From the NCBI GenBank assembly GCA_003008705.1, contig PDUO01000016.1, positions 187,975-251,974 of the forward strand: DNA of 64,000 nucleotides, written 5' to 3'. This document shows positions 24,026 to 35,448 of the stretch, piece after piece. How positions within the stretch are numbered: position 1 is the stretch's first letter; each line of letters opens with the position of its first letter. Below the pieces are notes generated by a model. That model was not told where the DNA came from. It was given only the letters and a program-made list of their open reading frames with translations, and made no database searches. A program made the translations under genes and the position numbers. The stretch is from Pezicula radicicola. Taxonomy: Eukaryota > Ascomycota > Leotiomycetes > Helotiales > Dermateaceae.

Positions 24026-25903
24026 ATGTTGAAAAGCATAGTTCTCATGCTTGCTTCGGCAGCACTGGTACCCGCTAAAACCGTCACATACGACTGGAGT
24101 ATTGACTGGGTTACTGCAGCTCCGGATGGCTTTAGTAGACCAGTAATTGGAATCAACGGTGCATGGCCTTGTCCTCAAATTCAGGCCACTGTTGGCGATC
24201 AAGTTGTTGTCAATGTTCTGAATAACCTTGGTAATGAAACGACCAGCATTCACTTCCACGGTATCAACCAGATCGACAGTCAATTCATGGATGGACCATC
24301 AGGCGTAACTCAATGCCCAATCCCGCCCGGATCCAGATTCACATACAACTTCACGGTATGTGCTTACAAATTTTCTTGCGATTGACGAAATGACTAACTA
24401 TTGACCTACAGATTGACGCACCAGGAACCTACTGGTATCATTCGCACACTATGGGGCAATACCCTGATGGATTCCGCGGGCCTTTGATTGTTCAAGGTAA
24501 TTTAGCAGCTAAAATCTCATTATTACAAGTTCACTAACCATGATCTAGACCCAAATGACCCCTATGCAGGACAATATGATGAGGAGTTCGTCTTGACAAC
24601 TTCTGACTGGTACCATACCCAGGCACCAGTTCTGATTCCACAAATGCTCAATGCAAACAACCCTCGTGGGTTGCCACCATTCCCGGACGCAATTTTGCTC
24701 AACGATGGCGCAGGTGCAAAGTACAACTTTGTTCCAGGAAAGACCTACAAGATCCGCATCATAAGCATGGCAGCATTTGCCGCAACACTTCTTCAATTTG
24801 ACTCGCACACGATGAGAGTTATCGAAATCGATGGATCGTACGTCAAAAAGCATGACGCGTACCAGATTCGTGTTGCGCCAGCACAGCGTTACACTGTTCT
24901 CCTTAACGCTCAGAGCTCTATTCGAAGAAACTATGCTTTCACGGCATCTTTGGACATGAACAGAGATTTCAAGAATAATCCTTCACCAGTCTACCCATTC
25001 AACGCTACCGGATACCTTTATTATGATGAGGTGAATAAAGCTAAGCCAGGCCCGTATGTCGTGCCATCATGGTCACCACAGGACGATGCTACACTTGTGG
25101 CGCTTGATAATCAGGCACTACTCGGTAAACCAGACCAGACCATCATTCTTAACTTCGACGCCGGTCTGGATAGTTTGGGCATACCGAGGTAAGGCGGTTT
25201 TTTCAAAGATCTTAAGACCAAAACTAACAAGAATACAGAGCTTTCTTCAATAACATTACCTACGTAGGACAGAAAGTACCAACTCTGTACACTGCCATCA
25301 CCACAGGAACAAGCAACACCGACCCAACAATCTATGGAGCAGTCAACCCCTACATCGTCAAGAAAGGCCAAATCGTTGAAATTCAAATAAATAACCTCGA
25401 CGCAGCAATCCACCCTTTCCATCTCCATGGCCATCAATTCCAGGTCTGCGAACGTCCATCATCCAATAAAGGAATCTATCGTGGAGCAGGTCGAAACTTC
25501 CCTGCCATACCTCCAAAGCGTGATGTCATCGCAGTGAACGCTAAGAGCTACGTTGTTATTCGTTTCGTCGCCAATAACCCAGGTATTCAATTGATCCATT
25601 GCCATATCGAGTGGCACGTAGAGATGGGCCTGACAGCTACTATCATCGAAAGTCCTGAAGATCTTCGTGGTCTCACTATTCCGGATGATCACTTGGCTGT
25701 TTGCAATCTTCAGAATATTCCTACTGCTGGTAATGCTGCTGGGAATACTGTGAATCTTCAAGATATGACTGGTGCCGAGACCATTCCATTGAACCCTAAC
25801 AATGGGTAAGCTTTCTTCTTCTGGAAAAACATAAAGAGAATTAGATACTGATGATTCATACAGAGCCATTTACGTTCCACCGAAGAAATTCCGCAAGTTG
25901 TAA
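24026..25903 (+). CDS. secreted multicopper oxidase (Fet3/Abr1-like, no membrane anchor)
   Basis: Five exons (24026-24355, 24412-24496, 24549-25188, 25239-25805, 25864-25903) give 553 aa with a signal peptide (cleavage near VPAKTV). All four copper-ligand blocks are present: HFHG (76-79), WYHSH (118-122), HPFHLHGH (410-417) and HCHIEWH (472-478). The intermediate motif [14 protein letters not shown] resembles Fet3-type oxidases rather than plant-type laccases. Unlike yeast Fet3 there is no C-terminal transmembrane helix: the protein ends in a short basic tail (VPPKKFRKL). The acidic residue that I recall as needed for iron oxidation (Glu in the AEPIP segment of Fet3) aligns with Pro here ([11 protein letters not shown]). 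A phenol or pigment-precursor oxidase is therefore as likely as a ferroxidase. No Ftr1 permease neighbour. Confidence 0.92.
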
Positions 25904-26794
25904 AATGATCGATTGCGAGCCTCCTGGCGACGGTAGAGGTTCATATTCGATTCCGATGCTAGAGTTTGAGGTGACTGGGTTTTAAATGATGGCGAGGAAG
26001 TGCTGGAGGTAGTGGTGGACTAAGCTGGGGGTGGCGGTTTAATGTAGCTTTAAAAGGTTGGGTACTACTAGGATCAAGGATTAGTTACATAGGCAATAAT
26101 TAGAAACGCTAAACCATTAAATGCGTTTCCAATTGAGTCAAGCCTTCTACTCAAAACAACACTCGTAGAGGAGGAGGATTCATTTCGCAAAACTAATAAC
26201 ATCAGAAGACAATGGTCTTGCCATTTTCGACTCTACCCCGGAAGAGTAGTAGCAGCCACCATAACACTATTAGTTACACATTAATATATCAGTGTTTAAA
26301 GTACATTACATAGATATAACCTTCAAGTCTGGACCCCGCTCTTTCAGATGTGTTATTTGCCCCTTTGAAGCTCCTCACAGGCTGAGTTGTTCCTAATAGC
26401 TATTAAGGTTGAATTATGCCTTGACACCTTTGAATTTTGCTTTTCATTGCTGCTTGTTTTTCTTCTTTCGCTTTTCTTTTCCTCCTTTTTGGACCTTCTC
26501 GTGTTCTCGTGGTGAAGTAGTCATACCATTAGATTTAAGTCCAGATATTAACATGATCCCATAGTGTTCCAAAGTTCGCAATGTTTAACCTCTTGAAAGT
26601 TCTCTTTCTCATATTCGAGAAGTGTCTTATCACATCATTTCAACCATATAAACAAACAAACCACCCCTATTCCCAAAACGGAAGGATAACCCTCCTCTCA
26701 CAGCCTTGCCTACCTACCTACTTTAAAACTGCACCCTACTATCACTATATAACTTTACCTAGCACAAGACTTTTAAACAAACAACAAACAAACC
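25904..26794. other. intergenic, no gene seen
   Basis: 3' side of the oxidase gene and upstream side of the tRNA gene. One 100-codon frame (26581-26883) runs through the tRNA gene and is rejected. The AT-rich stretch just before the tRNA (CTATATAAC at about 26743) is usual for pol III genes. Confidence 0.5.
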
Positions 26795-26891
26795 GGGGAA
26801 CTGGCGCAGAGGTAGCGTATTCCCTTCGCACCACAGAGTTAATGCGGATGCCATATGGGAAAGGTCCTGAGTTCGATCCTTAGGTTCTCCA
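26795..26891 (+). tRNA. tRNA-Ala(CGC) with a 25-nt intron
   Basis: A complete cloverleaf can be drawn. Acceptor stem GGGGAAC pairs with GTTCTCC (one G-U), discriminator A. D stem is GCGC/GCGT. Anticodon stem is TTCCC/GGGAA. The T arm is CTGAG-TTCGATC-CTTAG. The 32-nt anticodon region is a normal TTCGCAT loop interrupted after position 37 by a 25-nt intron (26832-26856). The intron contains GCG, able to pair with the CGC anticodon as in the standard pre-tRNA A-I interaction. A T-rich terminator (CATTTTCTTTTTTT) follows at 26895-26908. Internal A box (TGGCGCAGAGGTAGC) and B box (GAGTTCGATCC) are present. Confidence 0.92.
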
Positions 26892-27722
26892 AATCATTTT
26901 CTTTTTTTGCCCTTCTTTCTCTTCCATGGTTTTGAGCAATTGGCACATATTTGAGTTATCTCTTTTTTTTTCAAGGGAGTTTTGCTTTTGTTTTTGGGGG
27001 ATGATTGAAAGTCTTGGGTAGGAACAGGGGCTCGCTTATTTACACGTGATGGAAGCGACGTTGAGTGCGTACTTCGTAAAGATAGAAAGGAATATGCCTA
27101 CGCATGGACTTTGAATGATGTTGTATTACTTTGATGATCAATTAATAGGTTGTTTTCTTTCAGTGTGTTATGTTTTACTAACGATGCCAACTTTTGAGTT
27201 TTGAAAGTGGTACTTAGAGAAAGAAGTACGAGGAGCAAAATTCAAAAAAGCAAATGGTAAATCATTTAAGAGAAGTTTGAAGGTTGAAACTCAACACCTG
27301 TGTAAAATGGTACATTTAGATTGTTCAACTACTGTTCAGTGATACTAGACTAAAGGGGTCGATTGATAGCACAAAGTCTTTTCTTTGTTCTCTAAGTAAG
27401 CTATCTACTAACCCAGTTAGATCCATGCAGATCCTCCCGAATCACCTCATCTGAATCATAGTCATTTTCCTCTTCTACTACTGACTAATCCAATTCAGAC
27501 CTCACGCATCCCAAGCAGCACTAACAAATGAAAACCCAGGACACCCTATGCTTCTTCAAAACCCAGTAACACCTAATACCCCCAAACAAAGGAAATTCAA
27601 GTATGCTGGTACATGTCGACTCCAAGACCTTTCGACCCGGGAGGAGGTAGTTTCGCAGGAGATAATTGCGCACCAGGGCTAGGAGATCTCCTAATATCCC
27701 ATTCATTCCACGATAATCGTTG
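26892..27722. other. intergenic, no gene seen
   Basis: Holds the pol III T-run terminator directly after the tRNA, then featureless sequence up to the 3' end of the RTA1-like gene. Confidence 0.5.
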
Positions 27723-28712
27723 TCAATAACCAGTATGTCTAGGATAACCCGGTTGCATAGCAATAGATTGTCCTTCCTCTTCCAAACCACCATACCCCTT
27801 CCCCTGAGGATTAGTAATCTTACTAGGATGATAAATATTGAAAAGAACCATAGCAATAAACATCAGCGAAGCATCGAAGATATAAATATAGACTTCCGTT
27901 TTCATTAAAGCTCCATCGGAACCTTGGATATATTCGAGAACTCGGAAGGCTGATCGGACCATAATGAAGAAACTGGCTCCGTACAGGACTGTAAGTTGTC
28001 TTTTCCAGGGTACGGTTATGGTTTGGGATTCGGGGGTTGGGTTTTTGGAGATTCGGAGATGGAAGAGGACGGTTACGACCATGAAGAAGCCGAAGAAGAT
28101 GATTTGACAGATTAGGCCGCCAGTTATGATGTGCTCGCCGAGATCGATGTTAGCTTGGGTTTTGGCTTGGGAGAGCATTCCACCACCTGTGTATTATATT
28201 AGCATTGTTGACAACTGCAGTGTTGACTGTGTTGAGATCACATACCTGAACTCTGCGTCAGGAAAGAAAGAACATCGCCCAATACGAAAATCTTGGTGAG
28301 CCATGTAATTCGAATTGGTGAAAGCTCCTGTCCACCAGTAATTCGTATCAATCTGCCGAGCACCATATATATGCTAGCAGCGAGCAAGGATGGACCGAGA
28401 AGTAGAAGGAGGCTCTGTATGACATAAGGCATTACAGTCCAGTTCGGACTTTGTTTACTTGAGATGATTCTTCCAATGTATCCAACAGTTTCAACTGAGG
28501 AACTTCATTAGACTATGATGCACAACTAATGTTCGAGGGAAGAACTTACAGCATCCTCCAATTACAAATGGTATAAAATACCAAGTCTTGTTCCTGGATA
28601 ACTGCCATAGATGATATAATGTTGTCTGAGCAAACATTGCCGCTGCTACTGTAGCTGCTAGGAACGAAGGGTCATAGTTATAGAGTTTGAAGGCAGACTC
28701 GGTGGTAGTCAT
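27723..28712 (-). CDS. RTA1-like seven-transmembrane protein
   Basis: Exons 28712-28550, 28494-28246 and 28186-27723 give 291 aa with closed phases. The protein starts LYNYDPSFLAATVAAAMFAQTTLYH, the typical RTA1 opening (Y-x-P-S, first helix). It continues with FVIGGCFETVGYIGRI, 'SLLLLLGPSLLAASIYMVLGRL', FVLGDVLSFLTQSSGGGM and ILVRSAFRVLEY-like 'MVRSAFRVLEYIQG', ending after 'MFIAMVLFNIYHPSKI'. About seven hydrophobic segments are visible. RTA1-family proteins (RTA1, RSB1, YLR046C) are plasma-membrane proteins linked to sterol-drug resistance and sphingoid long-chain base release; fungal paralogs are numerous and mostly unstudied. The cytosolic tail is short and polar. Confidence 0.93.
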
Positions 28713-30521
28713 GGCGATGGTGGTTGATAGAGATTGTACTCTTAATGGAAGAACAGCTTGTTATGTTTCCGCTAGGCTCTTGAGTTGAGAGAAGGGGGGT
28801 GTGAGAGTACGATGCTAACGCACAAGTTCAGATGGAAAACATGAAAGCCTTATATGACCACAATTTCATTCCTAGAATTCTGTTTGCTTACTACTATATC
28901 GTACTCGCTCGCAGACGCCATAGACCCTGCACAGGAGCTGAAGCCATTAGATTGACGATGGGTTCTCCCGCTTTACTTGATAAGCCATTCGATTGCTTGA
29001 GCCAACCATGATACCCGCCTACCTATTATTAGTCTCAAGAACCCTCCTTGAGCTTTAGGTTCGGGATCGAAAGTACTCCGTACTAAGCTTTGGTTGATTA
29101 ACGATCTGTGGGAGGTCCAATTGAGTTCAATCAAGCCGAATAGTGCAAGGATAGCTCTTTCATGGTTGTCTAAAAGCTCCTGAGTCTAGATGGAAGCGCA
29201 GCCCTATCATACACAACCTTGCACCAGTATTTCCGATCACGACAACCCGAAGAAGAGAGTACGCAATACGGTAAACGATCGGGTCCATCTGAAATGACTA
29301 GGACTACCCACAGTTGGACACCAATGACTTATCAGATACAGTGGTCGTATGCATATGAAACAATAACTTACACGATCATGATAAAACAGTGAATTTCAGA
29401 AGAAACTCGAAAGAGGGGGTGGCTTCAGTCCGCTCTGGAGAAGCTTTGGTTTGCTGAGCGTCTCAAGCTTCTGTACGGAGTAGCTGAAAGAAGCACAAAG
29501 TGGAACGTGCTTCGGGTTCGGGTACCTGACATCTGCAAGTGCTAAACTTGGCAAGAGTCAACGCTAATTCTGGCTTCCAGGGGAGATCGAGTAATTAAGT
29601 GGTGGACTAAGCGTTATGCGGCCGTTCAACTTTGGGATCGAACCGGGTACGAGGGCTTGTGTCGAAAAATTAACGACGAATCCGAGCTGTGGGGTGACGG
29701 CGCCTTTACTGTCGGTTTACACCGAGTAGTAAAGTAGACGTTGCCCAGGTGAATGCAAGTTCCAAAAACAGAACTAAATTTCAATATCAACGACTTTTTC
29801 ATATAACGGCCAAGACAAATAATGATGTTGCGGCGCATATAATTCAACGAATAGCCTGTATCAGCCTAAGACCTCGGTCACTCATGCAACAGTCACCGAC
29901 AGAACGACACAATGACGAAGAGCATCGGATATAATCATCCCCTCAAACAGAATTAGAAGGCTAATGGGATAACTAAAGACTTAGGGGAGACAAACCTGCC
30001 TTGCCTGAGTATTTAGATAGGATAAGCTTCACCAACGATCTCGAATCTGCCCACGACCTCTTTCAACTCGCTACGAAGGCTTTGGAGGTATCGATTCATA
30101 CTGAGCCGGTGCTCAAACTATATCTAGCCGAAGGTTTGTTATAAGCTCCTATTACAATAGCAAATGAGAAGGGCGATTTCAGAGTCCTCGGGTTTACAGG
30201 TACAACTTCAACTTTGCACTGAAGCTGTGATAGTGCTTAACCCAGGCCTGTGTTGATTTGAGGAGGAGTAGCGAGGGAGTTGTGGTTACGATTTATAAGG
30301 ATGTATGTCCCGAAATGGCTACAGCACTGGTCTTTTCCATAAAACATCTGGATGTCTGTCCGCTATTTTGGGCCTCTATCGCGTCACTTCTACCCCCGAG
30401 TCAAATCCTAAGAGACGGGCTTTTGAGTCAGAAATGAAGAGAAACACATGCATCGTAAAAGGGCGATTGTGATAGTGCAGGCTGAAGCAAATTCCATCAA
30501 AATGATATCTTCATTGCCGGC
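28713..30521. other. intergenic, no gene seen
   Basis: 1.8 kb between the RTA1-like gene start and the SDR gene end. Short frames at 29626-29934 lie in opposite directions and show no domain. No RNA or repeat recognised. Confidence 0.45.
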
Positions 30522-31766
30522 TCATTTGGCCTTTCTTTGTCTTCGCGATTTTGATTTCTTGTTCTCAGCCCCAATGCCTGTAGCTTCGGTCGACTTCGCA
30601 AATTCTGTCTCTTTACCTTTGCCGCTTTTCTCCAATTCTTCCTTTTCCTTCTTCTCCAGGGCTCTCCGGACAGCCTCCTCTCTTTCAACTCTCTCGATCA
30701 ACTTATCACTTCCTTCCCAAAGCTTCTTTCCCAGCTCTTCATCCCGAATATCTGTTCGCGCGAAATTCATCTCCCGACATTCCTTGATGAACTTCCCACC
30801 AGGTCCTAATCCCAGTGTTATTTCCATCGCGGCATATAAGAAACTCTGTGCACCTCCTTCTGGACTCTTGAGAAGGAGCCACGCAGTCTGCCAGAAGCTT
30901 AGATAAACGGCTAGGCCCCATAGTGTTCCTCTCGTCAACCAGCGCCTCATTCCTGGACTGCGTGTATATCCTGGGTCGACAAAGATTACACGGGCATTGT
31001 TCGGTTCTCCGTCAGGCCGCTTGTACGCATCCAAGTGCTTTTGGAAGGCATGACCGAACATAGTAAACGCCAGCTTACTGCGGGCGTAGGCCTTTGAAGG
31101 TGACCATTCTGCTACCTTCATAGCATCTGCTCCATCTCCAATGGGCGGAGATGCGATATAAGAGGGACAGGTTGTAAATACAATCCGCACATCTCTGTCT
31201 AATGGCTGGGCGCGGATAGCAGGACTAAGTATGCTGAGGAGGTGGAAGTTTGCGAGGTAATTGACCATCCATGTTTCCTCCAAGCCTTCCTTTGTGAGTG
31301 TCCGAGGCTTTCCAGGCGGCGTCAAAGTCGCCGCACAAAGTATTATCATATCCAAACGTCGCGGCGGCGCATTGTCGATCCATCTAGTAGCAAACTTTCG
31401 AATGCTGATCAGAGATGACAAGTCAACCTGTTCGGCATATATCAATTCGTTTCCCGTTCGCTCCCGTAGGTCTTCGATATAATCAACGAGGAAGAGGTCT
31501 GTCGGAGACTGCCGGGTGAGCAAGACAAGTTGCGCTCCTCTGTTGGCCAATTCAAAAGCTATCGACGCTCCTATCCCCGATGTGCCTCCCGTTATCATTA
31601 CGATCTTCCCATGCATCGTCCGCTCTGCAAAATTGATGGCTCCCTTGCAATACCATTTTACAGCCGCAATTATTACTAGTAGAATAACCACCTTCGAGAC
31701 GGTCCATAAATCTGGTAGCCAAGGAACTTCACCGAAGATTACATCGCTGAGGAAAGGAATAGGCAT
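30522..31766 (-). CDS. membrane-anchored short-chain dehydrogenase, Env9-like
   Basis: Single exon, 414 aa. An N-terminal transmembrane helix (residues 21-40, LWTVSKVVILLVIIAAVKWY) is followed by a classical SDR domain: TGGTSGIG cofactor loop (59-66), ILCAA (NNAG-equivalent), and catalytic Tyr227 and Lys231 in AYARSK. An unusual basic and Glu/Lys-rich tail follows residue about 350 (EKKEKEELEKSGKGKE). The arrangement resembles yeast Env9, a lipid-droplet/ER oxidoreductase that affects vacuole morphology, and human retinol dehydrogenases. NADP(H) use is likely but the substrate is unknown. It is divergent from the G-patch gene with 279 bp between the starts. Confidence 0.85.
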   Translation of the reverse strand: MPIPFLSDVIFGEVPWLPDLWTVSKVVILLVIIAAVKWYCKGAINFAERTMHGKIVMITGGTSGIGASIAFELANRGAQLVLLTRQSPTDLFLVDYIEDLRERTGNELIYAEQVDLSSLISIRKFATRWIDNAPPRRLDMIILCAATLTPPGKPRTLTKEGLEETWMVNYLANFHLLSILSPAIRAQPLDRDVRIVFTTCPSYIASPPIGDGADAMKVAEWSPSKAYARSKLAFTMFGHAFQKHLDAYKRPDGEPNNARVIFVDPGYTRSPGMRRWLTRGTLWGLAVYLSFWQTAWLLLKSPEGGAQSFLYAAMEITLGLGPGGKFIKECREMNFARTDIRDEELGKKLWEGSDKLIERVEREEAVRRALEKKEKEELEKSGKGKETEFAKSTEATGIGAENKKSKSRRQRKAK

Positions 31767-32045
31767 GGTTCAAAGATTGAATTAGGAAGTGTCAAAAAGA
31801 GTGTGCAGATGAGAAAAGATGTCTTAATGTAGCCTCATGCTTGGGGTGTTTAAGTGAAGAGAAAGGGGCGCTGGCAACAAGTTCGAAAAGACATCGAGGC
31901 TGAGCTAAATTTAGTCTGCTAGCGCAAGGCTGTTAAATTTACAAAGCCTTGTGTGTATATTTCAACGCCGACGCCACTTCCAACAACAAAAAACAACAAA
32001 AACAAAAAACATTCAGACTCCGCGCTCTGCAGCTCGACAACTAGA
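31767..32045. promoter_or_regulatory. bidirectional promoter region, SDR gene and G-patch gene
   Basis: Only 279 bp separate the two divergent ATGs, so both 5' UTRs and promoters must overlap here. An A/C-rich run (ACAACAAAAAACAACAAAAAC, about 31983-32008) just before the G-patch ATG looks like a 5' UTR. No TATA box recognised. Confidence 0.5.
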
Positions 32046-32777
32046 ATGTCTGATGACGATACGTACGAGATACCTCTTGAGGACCAGAGGGTCTTTGGGG
32101 CTGGTATTAAACGCAAGAGAGTCAAGTTTGTTCCCTCGAGTTCAACAACCTCATCGATTACAACGACTCCAGGTACAAATTCAGCAAAATCAATCAGCGA
32201 CCTCTACCTTAAACTGGTTCTGCCAAATGATGTTGCTGCTGCAGATACGCCGGAAGCTACTGCCTCTAGAGAAAGCGATGCCAAGAACGAATCTCAGTTC
32301 TGCGAGATCTGCAACCTTCCTGTCTCATCTACTGACTCTACCACAATAATGATTAAAAATGACTCCTCACATCCAACGGACACGAAACTACCACCGAGTA
32401 CAAAGTCACGACCACACGAAGCATCGTTAGCGCACCAAGTCTGTCTCACGCACTCTCACCCACCCTCGCATCTGGATCGCCATCGTAAAGGCCTGACCTA
32501 CCTCTCATCCTACGGCTGGGATCCAGATGCGCGTCAGGGCCTAGGAGCATCAGGCCAAGGTATACAGTTTCCTATCAAAGCGAAGGCAAAAGATGACAAA
32601 TTGGGACTTGGAGTTGTGCTGCCAAAGGAGATAGAGCGGAGAAAGAAAGAGAAACCAAAGACATTAGATGCTGGGAAGGTCAGAAAGTTGCAGGAGAAAG
32701 ATAAGAAGAAACGGGAGAAGTTACAAGAAATGTTCTATCGGAGTGAGGACCTAGATCGTTATCTTGGTACTGGGTGA
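32046..32777 (+). CDS. G-patch protein, GPANK1-like
   Basis: Single exon, 243 aa. A zinc-finger-like segment CEIC (86-89) with His130, Cys133 and further His residues precedes GLTYLSSYGWDPDARQGLG, the G-patch core (Gly157, Gly165, Gly167, Gly170, Gly172), which runs to KDDKLGLGV. The C-terminal third is basic and probably helical (RKKEKPKTLDAGKVRKLQEK). GPANK1-type proteins are nuclear; G-patches usually activate DEAH-box helicases in splicing or ribosome assembly. ATG 32046 is preferred over the upstream in-frame ATG at 31953 because the intervening part is low-complexity Thr/Lys/Asn sequence that looks like leader, and MSDDD..EIPLEDQR.FGAGIKRKRVKFVP is the conserved start. Confidence 0.88.
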   Translation: MSDDDTYEIPLEDQRVFGAGIKRKRVKFVPSSSTTSSITTTPGTNSAKSISDLYLKLVLPNDVAAADTPEATASRESDAKNESQFCEICNLPVSSTDSTTIMIKNDSSHPTDTKLPPSTKSRPHEASLAHQVCLTHSHPPSHLDRHRKGLTYLSSYGWDPDARQGLGASGQGIQFPIKAKAKDDKLGLGVVLPKEIERRKKEKPKTLDAGKVRKLQEKDKKKREKLQEMFYRSEDLDRYLGTG

Positions 32778-33466
32778 GGGGCTCGGTGCTGGGGCCATCC
32801 GGGCTGGTCATAAACGCACGAACTACACCTAAGGAAAGACGCCAGAATTCCATAGGAATATCTCATGTCGGGAAAAAGTCTTGCCACAATACAGAAAATG
32901 GCTCAGCTAGAGCTATGTTTTCCTAGCAATATAAACGCTAATAGCCGCCGACAAGAGGAAATCGATTACAGACTGCCGGTTAGCAGCAAAACCCAGCACT
33001 GCTGCTCAATATTGAGGACTCGGGAATAGACCGATATAATAGACCTTAATCAATCTTTGAAAGCTGAGTTGAAAAGTTCATGGTAAATGGGCAACATACA
33101 GAGCCCTTAAACAAAAAGTAGAATTCACAGTCTGTACAGATGCACCACTAGGATGCCAGCTACGCTTACCGAGTATCAGTTCCAAATGTCACTTAACCAC
33201 CAAGGATCGTATCCCTTGAAACGACTACAACAACAATCATAACTATTCTAGTCAAGAAACCGACTTCTTATCACGGATAACTTTGTTTGTCACTGCCACA
33301 AGTGCAACAGTTACTATACAACAAGATCCGTGACACATTGTTTCTTAGCCATCAGGTCGCTTAGGAACCTGTGTTGCCTCAACCTTAATGAAACTACAAT
33401 AATATACCCTGCTTATCATATAACTTGAAGTCACTTACTCCCCAACTACCCTAAATCACAAATGCT
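32778..33466. other. intergenic, no gene seen
   Basis: 3' region of the G-patch gene and of the methyltransferase relic. No gene, RNA or repeat recognised. Confidence 0.45.
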
Positions 33467-34682
33467 CTATTCAGGTTTCTTACCATACACAGTGTATCTA
33501 AAAATCACATCAGTAACCCTGACCCAACATTTCCCTCTACCATAAAAAAAGTAATAAAAACTCACATAGGATGATAAGCATGAATCTTTGTATCATGCAT
33601 CTCCCTCCTAACATCTACCAAAAAAAACCTCCACCTGATATGCACTCCAACCTAGCGCTCTTGTAAACAACGCCATTGTAATACCAGAGAGACCAGATCT
33701 GAAATCCTCAAGTGTCCACTTTCCTATTCATCATTAACCATTACTCTTTCCCCTATCTATAAGTGAAGTATATCAAACAACTCACCCAATTCCTTCATCT
33801 TCTTATCCCTTGGCCCTGTTTTCAAAAAATAGCTATCATTTCTCCTCCATCCTCCATACCAAGCTAACAGATAGAGAAGCCAAAAACTTACAACGATTCA
33901 TAGGCCAAAAAAACTGTTTCTCAACCACATCCACAAACCCAGCGGCCTCTATCTGTTCCCTATAAAGCAATGCACTCTTATTCGGCCTTTCAAATTAATC
34001 GTCACATCAAGCATCAACTGATTCCATTTCTTCAGTGTTGAGTTCTCAGGATACGTATCATCATCTACGTGAGCTGGAAAGACAATATCTGAAACTTCAA
34101 GGAAACCACCTCATCATTAGGTAAAACATAAACTACACAACTACTAATCAGCAATTTAGTACCATCTCAGAGAAAGGGAAATAAGAAGAAAAAAAGAAAG
34201 AGGAAAGAGGAAAGAAAAAACACATACTCCCATCCTCATAAGCATGATAAGTCCTTCCATTCTCCTGTCGATATTTCAATATACTCGAACCAATGGTATC
34301 AGTAGTACGACCTACATCACTCTTATCGAAAACCAAACACAATCAGTTAACTTCTCAAGATTCCCGGAAAGGTGTAGATAGTCAATTGAGATGCAGGTAT
34401 GTATATACACAAGTACTTACACCACCAAAAGCCGAATCAGCATCACTATATTCATCACTCTACTTCGTACCATTCGACACATTAGCAAAAGTCTATTCCC
34501 ATGATTTCCACATTACCAGAATACTCCACAAATCATAAATGAACAATAGAAAAAACAAAGACAAAGAAAGTATCACGGACCTCAGCTTCAACCTCAGCAA
34601 CATTCCCCTGCCCCTCTCCCGTCCCCTCATGAACACCTTCCCGTCCCTCCTCTCCAGCAGATACAGGTATCTGTGTGGTCAT
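33467..34682 (-). pseudogene. decayed LaeA/TAM-type methyltransferase with core deletion and frameshifts
   Basis: Scattered minus-strand pieces line up in the order of fungal LaeA-like (TAM domain) methyltransferases. They are an acidic N-terminus (34682-34581), 'DEYSDADSAFGG' (near 34465-34430), GSSILKYRQENGRTYHAYEDG (within 34331-34229) and YVLPNDE (34135-34115). The sequence then jumps directly to GGFLEVSDIVFPAHVDDDTYPEN and 'STLKKWNQLM' (34112-33990). Normally over 100 residues with the SAM-binding motif I (LDIGTGTGIW) lie between these two points, and they are missing. Further pieces follow in other frames: REQIEAAGFVDVVEKQFFWP, WPRDKKMKELG, WTLEDFRSGLSGITMALFTR, a frameshift at an A8 run (33620-33627 on plus), MHDTKIHAYHP, and YTVYGKKPE before the stop at 33469-33467. 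Several GT-AG introns survive. It cannot encode an active enzyme. Confidence 0.88.
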
Positions 34683-35448
34683 ACTATCAAGATACCCTAC
34701 AAGGTACAGTACAGAACTTCCTAAACTCAAAACAAATAAAACTCAAAGATTACCTATCCCCTAGTTCGTTACTGTAGTTGTGACCCGCACAGACCACTAG
34801 GACGTGCACGACAAAGCCTATACATTTTTTAGTGGTAAAATTCTCAGGGTGTCGAATCCCTGTGCAAAGTCACATCTAACGAACTAAGGGATATACAATC
34901 TAGAAATGGCTAGAAATGCCTCCCTCACAAGATAGTTCAAAAATTAATACGAGGTGTGCTAAAGTATCTATAGTATTTATTTGTATCATACCATCCCCGA
35001 TCCTCAGATCTTCAAAACGGGGGTAATACGGCGCAGCATCACGGAAGAAGAAGGCATGCTCCTAGTAATGTATGCCCCGGTAGATCGTGTCGCGGTCCGA
35101 GTTTTCATGGGTTGTGAAGGTTGTGATTTGCGAATCAAATTGAACGTTTTAAGCTTTCACAGGAGCCGAAAAATCACCTTGGAAGAGGGATCTCAACCCG
35201 TCTTCGTATGGAAGAAATACTGAAGAGTCTTGGCTTTATTAGCCAAATGATTGTGCAGGCTAAGAGGGGGGGCAATTGGTTAACGCTTTTCTGGGCGTAT
35301 GTTGCTTGATTCTTATATTTCCTACATACAATGGGGCTTAGAAACGTTTAGCGCCTCTCAATGCCACGCAATGCCCGTCAACACCAAACAATGCCTAAAA
35401 CACGCTCATAAAAATTATCCAGCCATCATCAATGACCAGTCACCCTCT
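34683..35448. other. intergenic, no gene seen
   Basis: Former promoter of the methyltransferase relic and 3' flank of SEC1. A plus-strand frame at 34981-35223 (80 codons) has no domain and is not called. Confidence 0.45.
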
